From positions 3,331,158 to 3,395,157 of the forward strand of contig BDGG01000003.1 in the NCBI GenBank assembly GCA_001949185.1: a DNA stretch of 64,000 bases, given 5' to 3'. Of the stretch, positions 1 through 13,300 are shown in pieces. A program made the translations under genes and the position numbers. A model generated the notes under the pieces. That model did not search any database and was not told the DNA's origin. It saw nothing but the letters and a program-made list of their open reading frames with translations. The stretch's first letter is position 1; the number at the start of each line of letters is the position of its first letter. Source of the DNA: Ramazzottius varieornatus. Lineage: Eukaryota; Tardigrada; Eutardigrada; Parachela; Ramazzottiidae.

Positions 1-3000
1 TATAGAGGATGAAGAAATGAGAACGATCACCTCCCAAGTTTTATTTTCGTGTGGGCCTACCATAAGTTCTGTCGCGTAGTACATGGCGCTCGTATAGCGA
101 TAGCTATAGGACGCGTTTTCGGCTGTATTGCGGCTGTCCGGTTTGACCATTCCGGGAGGATAGTCAACACCCCACGAGGTCTCCATAGTCCCGTAGCACT
201 CTGACGGGTCACAGGCAGTCAGGAACAACGCCACCGCACACATCTGTGTAAACATCGCGATGTACATGGTGAACTTCATGATCCTAACATGGGTTATGCT
301 ATTATTCAGGTCCGCGCCGATATGATCGAAGAAGTTCGGCAGAGTCAGGACGCGTAATGCTCGGTTGACCTTCAGGTACCCCAACAGCTTGAAAACCCTC
401 TTGGCGCCGCCATCACCCGCCAACCCGGCTACCGCGAAGATCTCTATGGGGAAGACAGCTAGCAAGTCTGTGTAACATCCCCATGATTTGAGATACGTCA
501 ACGCCATCGTTCTATGATCGGTAATCTTCCCGTTGGCTGTGACTATCTGGGTGACGAAGTTAAGGCCGTAGTCCACGATGAAAAAGATGTCCATGACATA
601 GTCGAAGAATATTAGCATGATCCCAGAGGTCGCCACCGCGTTGATTTCGTCGTTAGTAAGACCACTGTTGATGCGGGTGTTCAGTCCGAGAAGGTCATCG
701 TAGCTCTGAAAGAATCCAACATAGGTGTTGAGGAAAAAGGTGCAGACCACCATTGCGATCAGACAGCGTTCCCAGAAGTAGTGGAAGAGTCCTTCCGGGT
801 CGACGCTGAAGTCGTAAACGATGGTCTTCATCCACCGGAAGCGAGCGGAAAACTGCTGCCGTATTGTTCCCATATTGTATTCTACCTGTCAAATACATAA
901 CTATAACCATGGCTTTCGATACCACGGACGTGTTATGCTGTTTACCATTTCATCCATCGGATCGCGAATCTTGAAGAGCTCCATGGATTTAGAGACTTTC
1001 AGTGTTTCTTGAGGACGGTCGATGTTCAGCGCGGTCATCAATGGACGTAGGTTGGCTCCCATGTCGTATTTCAGCTCTTCGATCCTGGCCGATAGCTCCT
1101 TCTGTTCCCGCTTCCGCTTGGCGATACCGACCTCATCGAGCGCGCTATCCACGTTCTTGTTGTGGCTTGCGATCCCTGTCTTCTCTTCTGTTCGTGTCTG
1201 CAAGAAAACCTTCTGTTTAAAGCACTTCCGGCGACGGACCAAGTTCAACCCCGGTAGCCCTGGGTGTCCAACCCGTAGGGACGTAGCCCTTAGTCGATGG
1301 TTACCCATGACCCACATTGTCCCAGGGGCGTTTGACACCTTCTGGTTCCTGTCGTATTTTAACCTCGGGGTTCGGTACCAGCTTGTTCATTGTTGTGGTT
1401 TTCTGAGTTATAAATTTATCGTCGTGTAACACAGTGACAGTGCTAAAGTCGACCTTCCTCCCAGGTTGTTTCCGCTACTTCCGTACGAGCTTAGTTTACT
1501 GTGCACTTACCCGCAATTCGTCCGCTATATCGGGATAGACAGCCAAGCAGTCCATCAGATCCTCGGTACGGAGGACCACGAGGTCGCAGTGAGCGATGGC
1601 GCGGATGGAGCATTTGCGGGGCATCCTTGTGATTAGGTTGATCTCACCGAACAATTTTCCAGACTTCAACAAAACAACTGGGACTTCATTCTCGTCGTCG
1701 CTCAGGATTTCGAGCTCACCATTCTGGATGTAAACCTGCAGAAAGGTAAGTCATTATTATGCTTCAGAGAACCGTCAACCGAACCGGTATTTTCCTTCGT
1801 TTATTTTGCAGGTTATGTACCATGAGATCGCTAAGCTCTCCTTTCTTCATGATCTGCTGTCCGGGAAGCGCCAGCATCGGCTTGAACTTGAGGCTTAACA
1901 TCCGCAAGAAGCCAGGATTCAAGTTTTGGAAAAGAGGAGACTTCTCGATGATCTGTCCAGAAATTTCAAGCGCGATCTCCGACCTGCGGAGATGTTAAGG
2001 TGAGAATCTTTTATTTTTCAACAAAAGTGGGCGTTTTCAAGCGAAAATGGTCAGTACCTTCTGACCTGAGTGCAAAAGGAAGCTCATCAAAAAGGTTTTC
2101 CGTGCTCATGCCTTTGCTTCTCTTCCACAGATAGTTATAAAACTCCGTGACGTTTTGCACCAGTTGCGTTGACTGATTTTGATCTCGTAGGTAATTCAGA
2201 ATGGCGGATATCCGATGCTGATAACGGAATCGAATGGAATCCGAGTTCGTTAAGATCGAAGTAAGGCTCCCTTGTACCAATCCAAAAAGCATAAACATCC
2301 CGCTGAACTGGGCGAAGATGCAGAATAACATTTCTGGTTGTAGGATAGCATGAACGTCTCCCAACCTACGGAAGAAACTCCCATTAAAGACGCCGGTAAA
2401 AGCAGGTGAGGAAATTGATCGAACGTGTTACGTACCCGGCAGTCGTCATGGTCGTTACTGCCCAGTACAACGAATAGAAATATCGGTCTCCCACAGTGGC
2501 GTTTAGTCTGACAAGGTCGGTCATGTTATGCCTTCTGAAATACTCTGTCGATCCTTCTCCGTGGTCGAGGATTCCTGCGAAGATATTTCTATTCCCTACT
2601 CCTCCATAGCTTGAAACCGACCACCAAGTCGTATTCGAGCCGGAGTAAATCCAGGAAGGAGCGATACAGTAGCTCCTTTCCTCAAAGATTTGGCTGTAGT
2701 GAGCACAGGCCATCAGGTACCAGATACAGGCTGAAACGTGAACGAGGAGCCAGGACATGATGGCGTAGTAGGTTCCTTTGATCGCTGCGAGAGGAGCTCC
2801 AACTCTCCCCTCCATGATGCTGAGGAACTGTACAAGAAAAAGATCTGAATTAGAAGACTTTCCATGCAGGGAAAAAACGACAAGCACGCTGCTTCAATCA
2901 TGCGTCTACCTGCATACACGGCATTACCATTCAACGCGGCGTCTATGTGCGCAGGTGCATGACACCAGAAAGCCTTTTTTTAGTGTTTGAACTTACCCGG

Positions 3001-3654
3001 ATGATTTTGTACCCGCTGATGATCCGGTTGATCCGTGCATAGCCTAGGTAAGGAAGTTGGATATACTGTGAACTGGCATCCGTGTACAGGATGGAGATGA
3101 CGTCCGTCGGGACCAACGCCAGTATGTCCAGTAGGAACCAGGATTTAAGGTAGTCGTCCAGTCGTGAGTTGCCCTTCCTGAGCTCGACATTCCTTATGTC
3201 CGTTCTGTAGGCATTCATGATGCTGGCGCAGATATCCAGTACGGAGAGCACGTCCAACGTGTAGGTCGTAGCCAGCACGGTGATGTCGAAGGGATCGAAG
3301 GCGGCGTAAAAGCTGACGAGCGAGAACTGCAAGACTGCTAGAAAGGCTACTATACCATCCCAGATGCGGAAGTAGTGAGCTTGAATCCGGCGATCTTGGT
3401 ACGAAGACCAACCTGTCGAAAGTACATCGTTACATACTCACAGCTCGTTGCATAAGTGCGAGTCAAAGATGTTGTTTCCGCTTAGACGAACCCCAGTCAA
3501 TGTGTTCAACTGACCCAACTTGTGGGATAATTTTCATAGAGTAAGCACGTTTCCGGGCTTCCGCTTCCGCTGCTTTCTTAGCAGCCGGGGTTTCTTTGTC
3601 TTTCTTCGAATCATTGCCTTTCTTCCGATGGTGGTGATGATGATGCTTTGCCAT
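1..3654 (-). CDS. CNGK-type tetra-repeat cyclic-nucleotide-gated channel, copy B (partial, runs off left edge)
   Basis: Multi-exon gene read leftwards from the ATG at 3654. The N-terminus is MAKHHHHHHRKKG, a natural six-histidine run. Repeat I: S1-S4 at about 3330-2998; S5, pore and S6 at about 2831-2030, with the filter split by an intron and joining as AGLGDVH; C-linker at about 2200-2030; cyclic-nucleotide-binding domain (CNBD) at about 1990-1500 with GEINLI followed by MPRKCSIRA. Repeat II starts at about 1340 with the linker RPQETLKVSKSMELFKIRDP; its S1-S5 occupy about 900-30, and the window ends just before its filter. Repeat order, the RPQETLK linker and many residues match the divergent copy at 4349-13926. 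Fused channel-plus-CNBD repeats are the hallmark of CNGK channels, known from sea urchin sperm as cGMP-gated K+ channels. Exon limits are approximate. Repeats III and IV are expected beyond the edge. Confidence 0.88.
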
Positions 3655-4348
3655 CTTCGGCAGGTATTACAACCAAAGTGTTGTCGGTAGAGTATTGGTC
3701 ACTCTTGCGGTCTTGTTGTTCCTGTCATCTGCATCGGAATATACGACTTTACCCAACCGGAAGGATGATTTACGATCGAACAACTTTGAAGAGAAAATCT
3801 GGGCACGAACTGTCTCATTAAATGTCAGACTTGAACTAAGATGGGCTTCTGGGCTTGAACTAGGATTCGGAAAGATACAGTATTAGTGTACACGATTACC
3901 ATTCACATTATGTCACCCGTTCCTTCAGCAAATCCTTGCCTCGTAAGCTGACGATGTCTTTTCGTGAACGATGGTCATAACTACTGTTGCATGGATTGTT
4001 GAAACTCTCTTGTTCGCAGGCAACGGGACCGGAAGAGACCACATTTGTAGCTGGCACCCAAGCAAAACCTGGACAAACCTCGACGCCTGGATAAACAGCA
4101 TCGACGGGTACGTCAGATAAAATCGGGTGTGAGGCCGCTCTTATCACGTCCCTACATACCTTAAAGTACTTTGAAGTTTCGACTCATCGTTTGTGGAGAT
4201 CGTACAGAAGAACCATGGTGATCTGACGTAATGGGAAATTCAATCACGATGTTGTAGTTTTCACCAGTCGACGCAGCCCGAAAATCTCAGGAGCTTCTGG
4301 AGGTTGTCGGCATTCTGATCACCTAGCAGTTGTCCCTTTTACTGAGTA
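3655..4348. promoter_or_regulatory. Intergenic region between two divergent CNGK genes
   Basis: About 690 bp separate the two start codons, so both promoters must lie here. Short open frames exist (for example 3908-4147 minus) but show no family features. No clear TATA box or repeat was recognised. The regulatory role is inferred from gene orientation alone. Confidence 0.4.
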
Positions 4349-7300
4349 ATGGCTCTTTTGATCAAGTATGTGCAGAGCAAGTCCAGGACCAAGAAGGGAT
4401 GGACCGGTGTGGAGAACCTGGGCGACGATGAGAAGCGGACCAAGATGGGTCGCATGGACGAGATCGAATGGGGCTGGCTAGCTTACGAGCGGAAAGAGCG
4501 GCGAGCCCACTGGTTCCGCATGTGGGATAGCTTCATCGCTGCCGTGGTCACTCTGCAAGTCACCTTGATCAGCTTCCTGATCGCCTTCAACCCCAACGAC
4601 ATGTACGTCACCGTCGCCAGCTACATCCTGGACGAGTTCAACGTGATCGACATATGCGTGAATGTATGGCGCAACGCTCAGCACGACTTACGAAGCGCAG
4701 AGTTCCGGCGAGGGCGGTGTCGGTTGGATAAGTACATTAACAAGAGATTCGTGGTGGATGTCCTGGCTGTGATGCCGACTGACATCTTCTGTTATGCGGT
4801 GTATTTCGTACTGGGATCTACACAAGTCATGCCGGCGTTGGCCGGATGCAGAGCTAACCGCTTACTTTGCTTGTACAAAGTATTTCGTGTAAGTGAAAGG
4901 TGAGAATCAAAGTGTTCACTTCTACATGTTGATATTATTTTCTCGATATTGGTGACGTCGGCAGATGATGTGAACGTGATCGTTGTCTCAAGTGGCGCGC
5001 GTTTTCATTGTTATAACCTGAAAGTGTGCGCCACTGGAGAAAACCATCACAATCAAGTCGTTCGCCAACGTTAAATTTGTCTTCTCGCGGTCTGTTCTCG
5101 TTAGGGGTCATTTATAAGTGTATTGTCTTGGTAGTACCTAAACTTCTTGGAGTCGCATGTGGGTGCTCGCATGGTGGCCATCCGAAGCCTGACGTACGCC
5201 TGTTTGTCATGGTTCATTCTCCACCTGTCGGCCTGTGTGTGGTACCTCATTCCGTGCCACAGCTGGAGCTTCCTCTTTGAGGACGTCATTCTCTGTTCGG
5301 CGCCTTCATGGATCTACAGCGGATACAACGCGACGTCCGACCCCGTCACCGTCTATAATTTTACGGAAAAGTCCATGACCAACAAGAATATCTATGGTGA
5401 GTTCACATTCCTCAAATTCAGGACAGTACCATCTTCAATCTGGTTCATCTGGACTTTCTGGTTACCAGCCGGGCGTTTCGATCATGGACTTGGAACAACG
5501 AATTGGGTTATCGTTAATGCCACAGTTGCTCAGACTTACGTTTACTCGCTGTACTGGACCATAACGACCGCGACCACTGTTGGGTACGTAACTCTTTTGG
5601 AGTAAATCTGATACAGTCTCGGTGTTGTTACTGTTGTGGAAGTCCTAGTTCATCACTCGCTGTAGGCTGGGGGATGTTCATGGAGTGACTCTGGGCGAGA
5701 GAATTTTCTCGCTCTTCGTGCAGCTGGAAGGTACCCTGGTTCTCTTCGGTCTAATTCAGGGTGGTATCACTTCCATGCTGACCAACTTTGACGTTAACCA
5801 GTTCCGGTACAAGATGCGCGTAATGGCCATCATCAAGTACCTGCAGGACCAGAATCAGCCTTCGGAATTGGCTCGAGTGGTGACCAACTTCTACCGGTAC
5901 CTGTGGGAGAGGAGCAGAGGCATGTCCAGTTCCGGCCTGTTCGACCAGTTACCGTTCGCTCTGAGATCTGAGATATCGATGGAACTGACGGGACAGATTT
6001 TCGATAAGTCACCGCTGTTCCAGAATATCAACGCCAGCTTTCTGAGGATGCTCAGTCTAAAGTTCCGACCCATGTTGGCACTTCCAGATCAGATAGTCAT
6101 GCAGCGCGGTGAATTGGTACGGTATTCAAAAATCCGTTTGCAGTTCCGTTTCCGGTTTGAAAATCCGGGATGCCTACAGACGAAACGTACAAGATCGTTA
6201 TGTCAGGTGGCGCAGGCTTGCAGGCAGTAACAATGATAAAGTGCGTCTCATGAGATCTTGTGCGTTTCGTTCTACCGACCCCGTTTGAGCTGTTGATGGA
6301 GACTTTGTTTTGCCTTGTAGTGCGACTTGATGGTCTATGTTCAGAAAGGCGAGTTAGAAGTTCTTAGTGATGACGAACTGGAAATACCGACCATGCTGAT
6401 GAAACCAGGAAAGCTAGTGGGAGAAGTTAACCTCATAACCAGAATGCCCAGAAAGTACTCCATCCGGGCCATTGGTCATTGTGATTTAGTCGTACTGAAG
6501 ACGGAAGACCTTATGGCTTGTCTACACGCCTATCCAGACGTCGCTGAAGAACTTCGGGTAGATTATCCGATTTAGAATGTCTTCCGGACAGTTTAATTAA
6601 CAGAGCTGTGTATTTGTAGCACAGAGCTGAAGAGCGCGCAGGTATGTCACACGAACAGGCCGATCGTCCTCACGAGGGCGTTTTAGCGAGTGCCGAGACC
6701 TTCGAGTCTGCCAAACAGAAGAAACAACAGAAGGATCTAGCAGACCGTCTGAAAGAGTACGAACCAAGAATGGGTACCAACATGCGGTCCTTACTCTCCT
6801 CATTCAAGATTCGTCGTCCACAAGAAACCCTGAAGATCTCAAAGTCTATGGAGCTCTACCGGATTCGAGACCCGATGGACGAACTCGTAGAGTTCCACAC
6901 CAGCACACTGTCTGGTCGTATGAAGTCCCGTTACAGGAGTCTGCGTCAAGCGTATGGAGACTTTAGCATCGACCCTGATGGCTTGTTTTACTATTTCTGG
7001 GAACGGTTGATATTCATCGTGATTATCATCACGTTCTTTCTGTACATCTACGTGGCATTTTTCCAAAGTTATGACGATCTTTTCACGTCGACTTCCGGTT
7101 ATGTGATACTGACGTTTGGATACATTATGGATATTTTGGTGGCGGTGGACTTTGGCTTTAGCTTCTTCAAGCAGATCAACACGGCCAACGGCAAGATAAA
7201 AGACCATGGCGCCACAGTCGCTGCTTATGTCCACTCTGGTCAGTACTCGTACTGCAAAAAGAGAAAACGACATCCTTGCGTTAGTTTTGTTCTTCAATTC

Positions 7301-10300
7301 CTATTTTGATTATCAGTTCATGTTATCTTATTTATCATTATCAACTTTTTTATTATTGATTTTGGGAAATGAATGGAACTTATTGTTATTTTAAGTGGCG
7401 CGCACTTTTGTTGTTACTGGCTGAAGGTGTGCGCCACTTGGAAGCATGATCATGTCCAAGTCACTTGACGATGATTCATTTTATGTAGGTTTTTGTTGTG
7501 ACTAAATTTCACTCGTTTTTTAGCACAGTTCTGGATTGATTTGGCGGCGCTTCTGCCTCTCGAAATCCTCGTGGTGGGACTCGTTCTATATCCGTCGGAA
7601 TCCGAGAATGATTTCTACACACGGCAAACACAGACCTTGGGCTACCTTCGGCTGAATCGCTGTCTGAAGATCCTGGTCATCCCGAAGTTTTTCGACAGAA
7701 TCCAGAATGACTTGACCACCTCGACAGCCATGGTCAGGCTAGTTAAGTTCTCCATATACATTCTGGTCAGTGCCCAACTGGGTGCGGCTCTGCTGATTGG
7801 CGGAAGCTGTACTCCAAGCATGTGTCCTACTGACAAAGCTGTGGCATGGACCGCTCCCGTCCCTCCGAATATCACCACGGACTCCACGTCAGAAGACCGA
7901 TACCGAGCTGCACTGTACTATGCGGTGACGTTACTGACCACCACGGGATATGGTGACATCTTCCCGGTAACTTTTGTTTGGCGATAGGGGGAGCCACCTT
8001 TATTACTCTAACGTACGAACGATGGTTTTCGTATTACAGCACAATATCCTCGAACAGTGTATCGCCAGTGCAGGTACGGGAATTGTTAATTTTTCTCTAG
8101 AGATATTTTTCTTATATGTGATCGAAAGTCGGTCTCCAGAAATGACGCTGAAACCCGTTATTCCTTTTGTAGTCATGCTTTTGGGAGTTCTTGTCTACGG
8201 ATATGCCATCGCCGTGCTAACAGCTACACTGGCGAACCTTGATGGTCCTCGAGTGGAGTTTCAAGACCGCCTCTTCGCGCTGAAGAACTTTATGGAGCAC
8301 AATAAAATGGCGGAAACGGTAGATAATTCCCCGTTCATTCATCTGTACAGAAAGGTAGACCAGCTTCATAGTTTCGGAAGCGCCAATCTGTTTCACATGT
8401 ACAGGTCAAGCAACGAGCCATGGATTCTGTCGCCTTGTTGTGGACTATCACGAGGGGAGAGGACGTACCGGGCGTGAAATCCATGACGTACGATCTGCCG
8501 GGTAAGTTAGTACTCCATCGGATTAATTATGGTTTCTGGTGTTTCATAAAGCCTTTTTTCTGCAGCTCATTTAACGGAAGAAATCCAGGTGGAAGACCTC
8601 ATTCACCTGGTGGCGGGAGTACCCATCTTCAAGAACCTGGAGGAACACATCCTGAAAGCCTTTGCTCCTGCCATCCAGCGGTATCTCTTCCCACCAGGAG
8701 AGTTCATTATTCAACATGGCGACTTAATTCACGAGCTCTTTGTCATTCGACGTGGTGTATGTCAAATCTACCACCCAGAACATGCTAGTATGGTCATTGG
8801 TGAACTACACCCTGGGATGTACTTTGGCGAGATCGGATTTCTTTTCAACAAGAATGAGATTACCAGCGTCAAGACGGTTACTCACTGTGAAGTTCTCACC
8901 ATTCCCAGATCAGAGTTCGACAAAGCGGTCTCCGGCGTTCGCTGGTTCTCGCACCAAATGACGGTAGGTCTTTGCCTTGTGGCAGCTAGATGAATTGGGA
9001 GGAAATAGTAAAGCTTAATTACTATTCGTTGCAGTTGATCGGCCAGAATACTCGCTATTATGAAGATATGGTTTCGGCCGGTGAGTATCCATTCTGTCTC
9101 ACGATAGACGGCGGTAGTTCTATCACGGTAACCGACATAGTCTGGTCGTGAAGAACTGCGGGTCGAGATTAGGCGAGATTAGTTGAGACCTGCGGCAGCA
9201 GCGCTCAATAACCGCCGTTGGTGATGATAGTGAGTCGATGCTATTCAATACTTCTTTTTTGCGAGATTATCGCTGGTTAGATATGTGTCTTCCCAGAAAA
9301 CATGTTTCTAGTCAGCCGTCAGATTTCAGGAGACGATCAAACGTAAGTTTTCTTGTAGCTCGGCAGGCAAAACCGCTGGTCAAGAAGAAGCGGGAAGAGT
9401 CTCTGATTCGTCTAACCAAAGCGCAAAAGCGCCGACTGGAGTTTCGGGACGACTTCAACTCGCTCAGTGTTCACTACTTAACCTATCGCGCTTACAGGCT
9501 GCTGCTGAACTACACCTTCGCCGTCGACGGGCGATTTCTGTACATATCGGAAATTATCCGCGTACTCGAGTCCACACTTCTCTTCATACTGGTCCTGATC
9601 CAAGTCACCTTCGACATCCAGGAAGTGTGGTACTTTGTCATCCTGTACCTCTTGGACCTGTATGCCATGGTCGACATCTACATCAAGTTCCACGTCCAGT
9701 ACTACAACGAAACCAACGTCTTGGTGACCCATCCCTATATGACAGCAAGGCGCTACCTTCGGTCGAACTTCTGGTTGGATCTACTGGCTGTCATTCCCTT
9801 AGAGATGGCGCTGCTGTTCATGCCGGGTGGTACCACCTTGAGACCGGACTTGATCCGGTGGGCCATGTACTTGCGGCTGAACAGAACATTGCAAATCTAC
9901 AGGGTCCCTCTTGCCTTCGCTTTCATGGCAAGTATCTCTTTCGTCCTTCACCTATGGCTTTGACCATCTTTTTTATCGTAGGAAGCGGATATTAAGCGGG
10001 AACAAGCCACGACGTTCCTGATGAAGTTCACCAACTATTTCATTATAGTTGTCTTTTTCGCCATGTCGATGCCGTTGATTGTCGATTGTGACCTTGATCC
10101 TTGTGGAATAGACATTTCTCTATGCAGTAAGTTTTAGATTTTCAACCTGATCAGTTCGCAAAATGAACCTGCACTGTCCGGTCAGATAACTGAGTTGAGG
10201 CTTGATGTAGTGAATGGTAGGTGTTTGTTTTTATTGGCCGGTCAGATCGAGTTATGAAGCTGACTGGTCACTTCACGATTTTGTCTACGGTGTTTTGTAG

Positions 10301-13300
10301 ATGCAACAAGTTTCAACTACACCGCTACAAGGCTTTGCATGGACTCCAGCTATTTGAACACAACCAACGTTACCAGCGCCGATACCCCATGGACGCAGTT
10401 CGTCGTCGGATTCTACTGGGCGGTAACCACCACCGCCGTGGTTGGCTACGGCGACATCTACGCCGCCAGCTCTAACGAGCGAGTGCTCTTCCTGGTGACC
10501 ATGATCACCGGCTACGGATTCTTCGGCTACATCATCGCTAGCATCGCAGCCGCGCAAGCCAATTCGGATGCCAGGAGGTCTCGGTTCTTCGACCGCTTGA
10601 TGGCGGTCAAGCAGTACATGCAGCATGAGCACCTGCCCAAGAAACTACGAGAGAGGATTCTGCATTACTACGAGTACCTGTGGCTGAGAACCAATGGTGT
10701 CGACCCCAAGACTCTCATTATAGGGTTACCCCCGTCGTTAACTGCTGAACTGGCGCTGCAGCTGTATAAAAAAGTCATTGAGCAGGTGGCTATTTTCAAG
10801 AATACTCCGACCGGGTTGAAGAAGATGTTAGCTGCGATCGTAAAGCCATTATACATTATGGAGGGAGAATATGTCATAAGAGTGGACGACACTGGATCAG
10901 ACCTATTTTTCCTCTTTCGGGGTACAATTTTCATTGTTCGTTTTTTCACGTTATTTTTTCCACTTTTGTCCTATAATTCTCGTTTAATTAGGAGGCCGGC
11001 AAACGAAGCGTACAAGATTGTAGTATCAGCTGGCGCAGGTTGTGGCTGATATTAGCTGGTGGCGTACGCCACCTGAGATGGCGACCTTGTGTACTTCGTT
11101 TGCCGTCTCCCTCCCGACTATTATTGGGAAGTGTATTCATCGTCGGTGTTTTCGACAGGGACGATCGAGGTTCACTACTGTAATGGTGTCAAGTCTTCCC
11201 AGCTGGTGCGAACCGGCAGAATGTTGGGCGAGGTGGCGTTCTTCACCAACGAAGTCTCAAAGATATCCTGCAAGGCGAAGGAAAACAGCGACCTATACTA
11301 CGTCACCCGTACCGAGTTCGACAACATCCTGGAACACTTCCCCGAGATCAAAGACAGCTTGATGGAAGAGCTACACGCCGCTATGGAGAAGGACGACGAG
11401 TTCAAGATGAATACCACCAAGAATATCTCTCGCGATGTGGTAACTCAGAAGAGGAAGGGCTATCGCGACTCCTTGGCTGCGGTCAGGAAGAAAAAACTCC
11501 CGCTCAAACAGTGGGGGAAGACGGTTATGAAGCACACGTTCCGGCCTGACGATCAGTTCATCCGATACTTTTGCCGTTATTTGGTCAACGCTTTACGAGT
11601 CATTTCCGTCATGGTCATTTTGTATCAGCCGGCCTTCGCACACTACGCAGATGGATTTTACGTTATTCACTACTTGCTGGAAGTTGTGTTTTTCGTGAGC
11701 CATATTTTGGAAACTCGGACGGGCTTCATCGACGAATTTGGTAGCCGAAATAATCATCATTTTGTTTTTAGCTTTTTCAACAACTGTTCCATCTGATACC
11801 AAATTCGTATGGGACTCTGAGAAACAGCGAACGATTTTACTGAGATCGCTATCTCAAGTGGCGCACATATTCGTTGTTATTAGTCAAGACCGTGCGTCAC
11901 TCAGGAACACGATCTGTGCGAATCGATTTGTTAACGTCCGATACTGTATCGAGTTCCTTATGGGTTTTTTCGTACCATTCTAAGTTGTTTGATTCTCAGC
12001 TGAAACTCGTTACTTTGAAGATTTTCTGTTTTTTCGTCTAGGGAACGAGGTGATGGCGAGAGATCGGATCATCAACCGCTACCTGAAAACTAAGCACGGA
12101 CTTTTGATGGACGTGATCACCTGCTTCCCCTACGAGATTTTCACGTTGGCATTTCCGCCATTCTTCCGCAGAAAAGCCTGGGCGTATCTCCAGTTGATCC
12201 GGGTACCCACTCGCTTGTACTGTGTCATCCGGTTCTTCAAACAGTGGCTGGCCGAACTGGACATCAACGTCCTCTTCGTGCGACTACTCTACACAATCAC
12301 CCAGCTCTTCCTGTGGCTCCACTTCTTCGCCTGCTTGGCGTACTATATCGCTTGTCCGGACGGACTATGCGCTAGCGAATCGTCGTGGGTCAGCCGGACC
12401 GAACTGAGAGACGACCACGAGCAACCTGACGGGTATGTGAGATATCAGATGAATTTCCTCCTCCTCCTTTCTTTGATTCATTCATTTCAATGAACCCCTT
12501 TCGGGGAGTCCTCGAAGGCCTTTTGGGCAGTTTCCGACTTCGGATGAGTGTTGCAACGGTACAAAAGTGCCTGTTCGCAGTTAAGGTAAGCAATGTCGCC
12601 AAAGAATAGCCACGGTACCGGGCTATCGCACTTCGATTCATCGGTGCACAGTCCGGTGCTGACCGATGGCGAGCTGAACCATACTCGGTGCCTTGCCTTA
12701 CCAGCGAAGTTCCACTATGAAACTTCCTCTTCAACAGACAGCTCTCGCTTCTGAAAAACCCGATCATTTAGGGCCTTCTGAAGTTTTCATTCTCGCCTAG
12801 TTTTTATTTTCTTGGATAGCGATGCCGTCGTTAATGAAAAGAAAAGAACTGCAGACTAAACATCTTAATACAAGATCGTCATCCCAAGTGGCGCATGCTT
12901 CCAGCCAGTAGCAATAAGAAAATGCGCCAGTAAAGGTGAAGATCTTTACGATCTGTTCACCGACCTCCCAGATGTAAACTGGATAAATCGCGGTCGGGTA
13001 ATGTTGTGGATCTGCTACAGGTACATCATTACGTTGTACTGGATCGTGACGACCGCCACGACCACCGGATACGGCGACATCGTGCCGCGGACCAACGGCG
13101 AGCGGTTCTTTATCTGCCTGGTACAAGTCATGGGAAAGTTCCTGTTTGGTATCATCGTTGGAGATATCGCTTCAACTCTAGCCAACTTGGAAATTAGCAG
13201 ACAGAACTTCGAGAGCAAGTTCCAGGCCATCCGGACGTACCTTTTGGACCAGCAAGCCAACCAGTCCATCATCGACCGCGTCCAGAAGTATTTCGACTAC

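Noticed and set aside
4957-5134. MITE copies as the whole intron (true introners)
   Set aside because: Introns extend beyond each element, and the paralogous intron exists without it; insertion into existing introns is simpler, though the shifted CNBD intron leaves the idea open.
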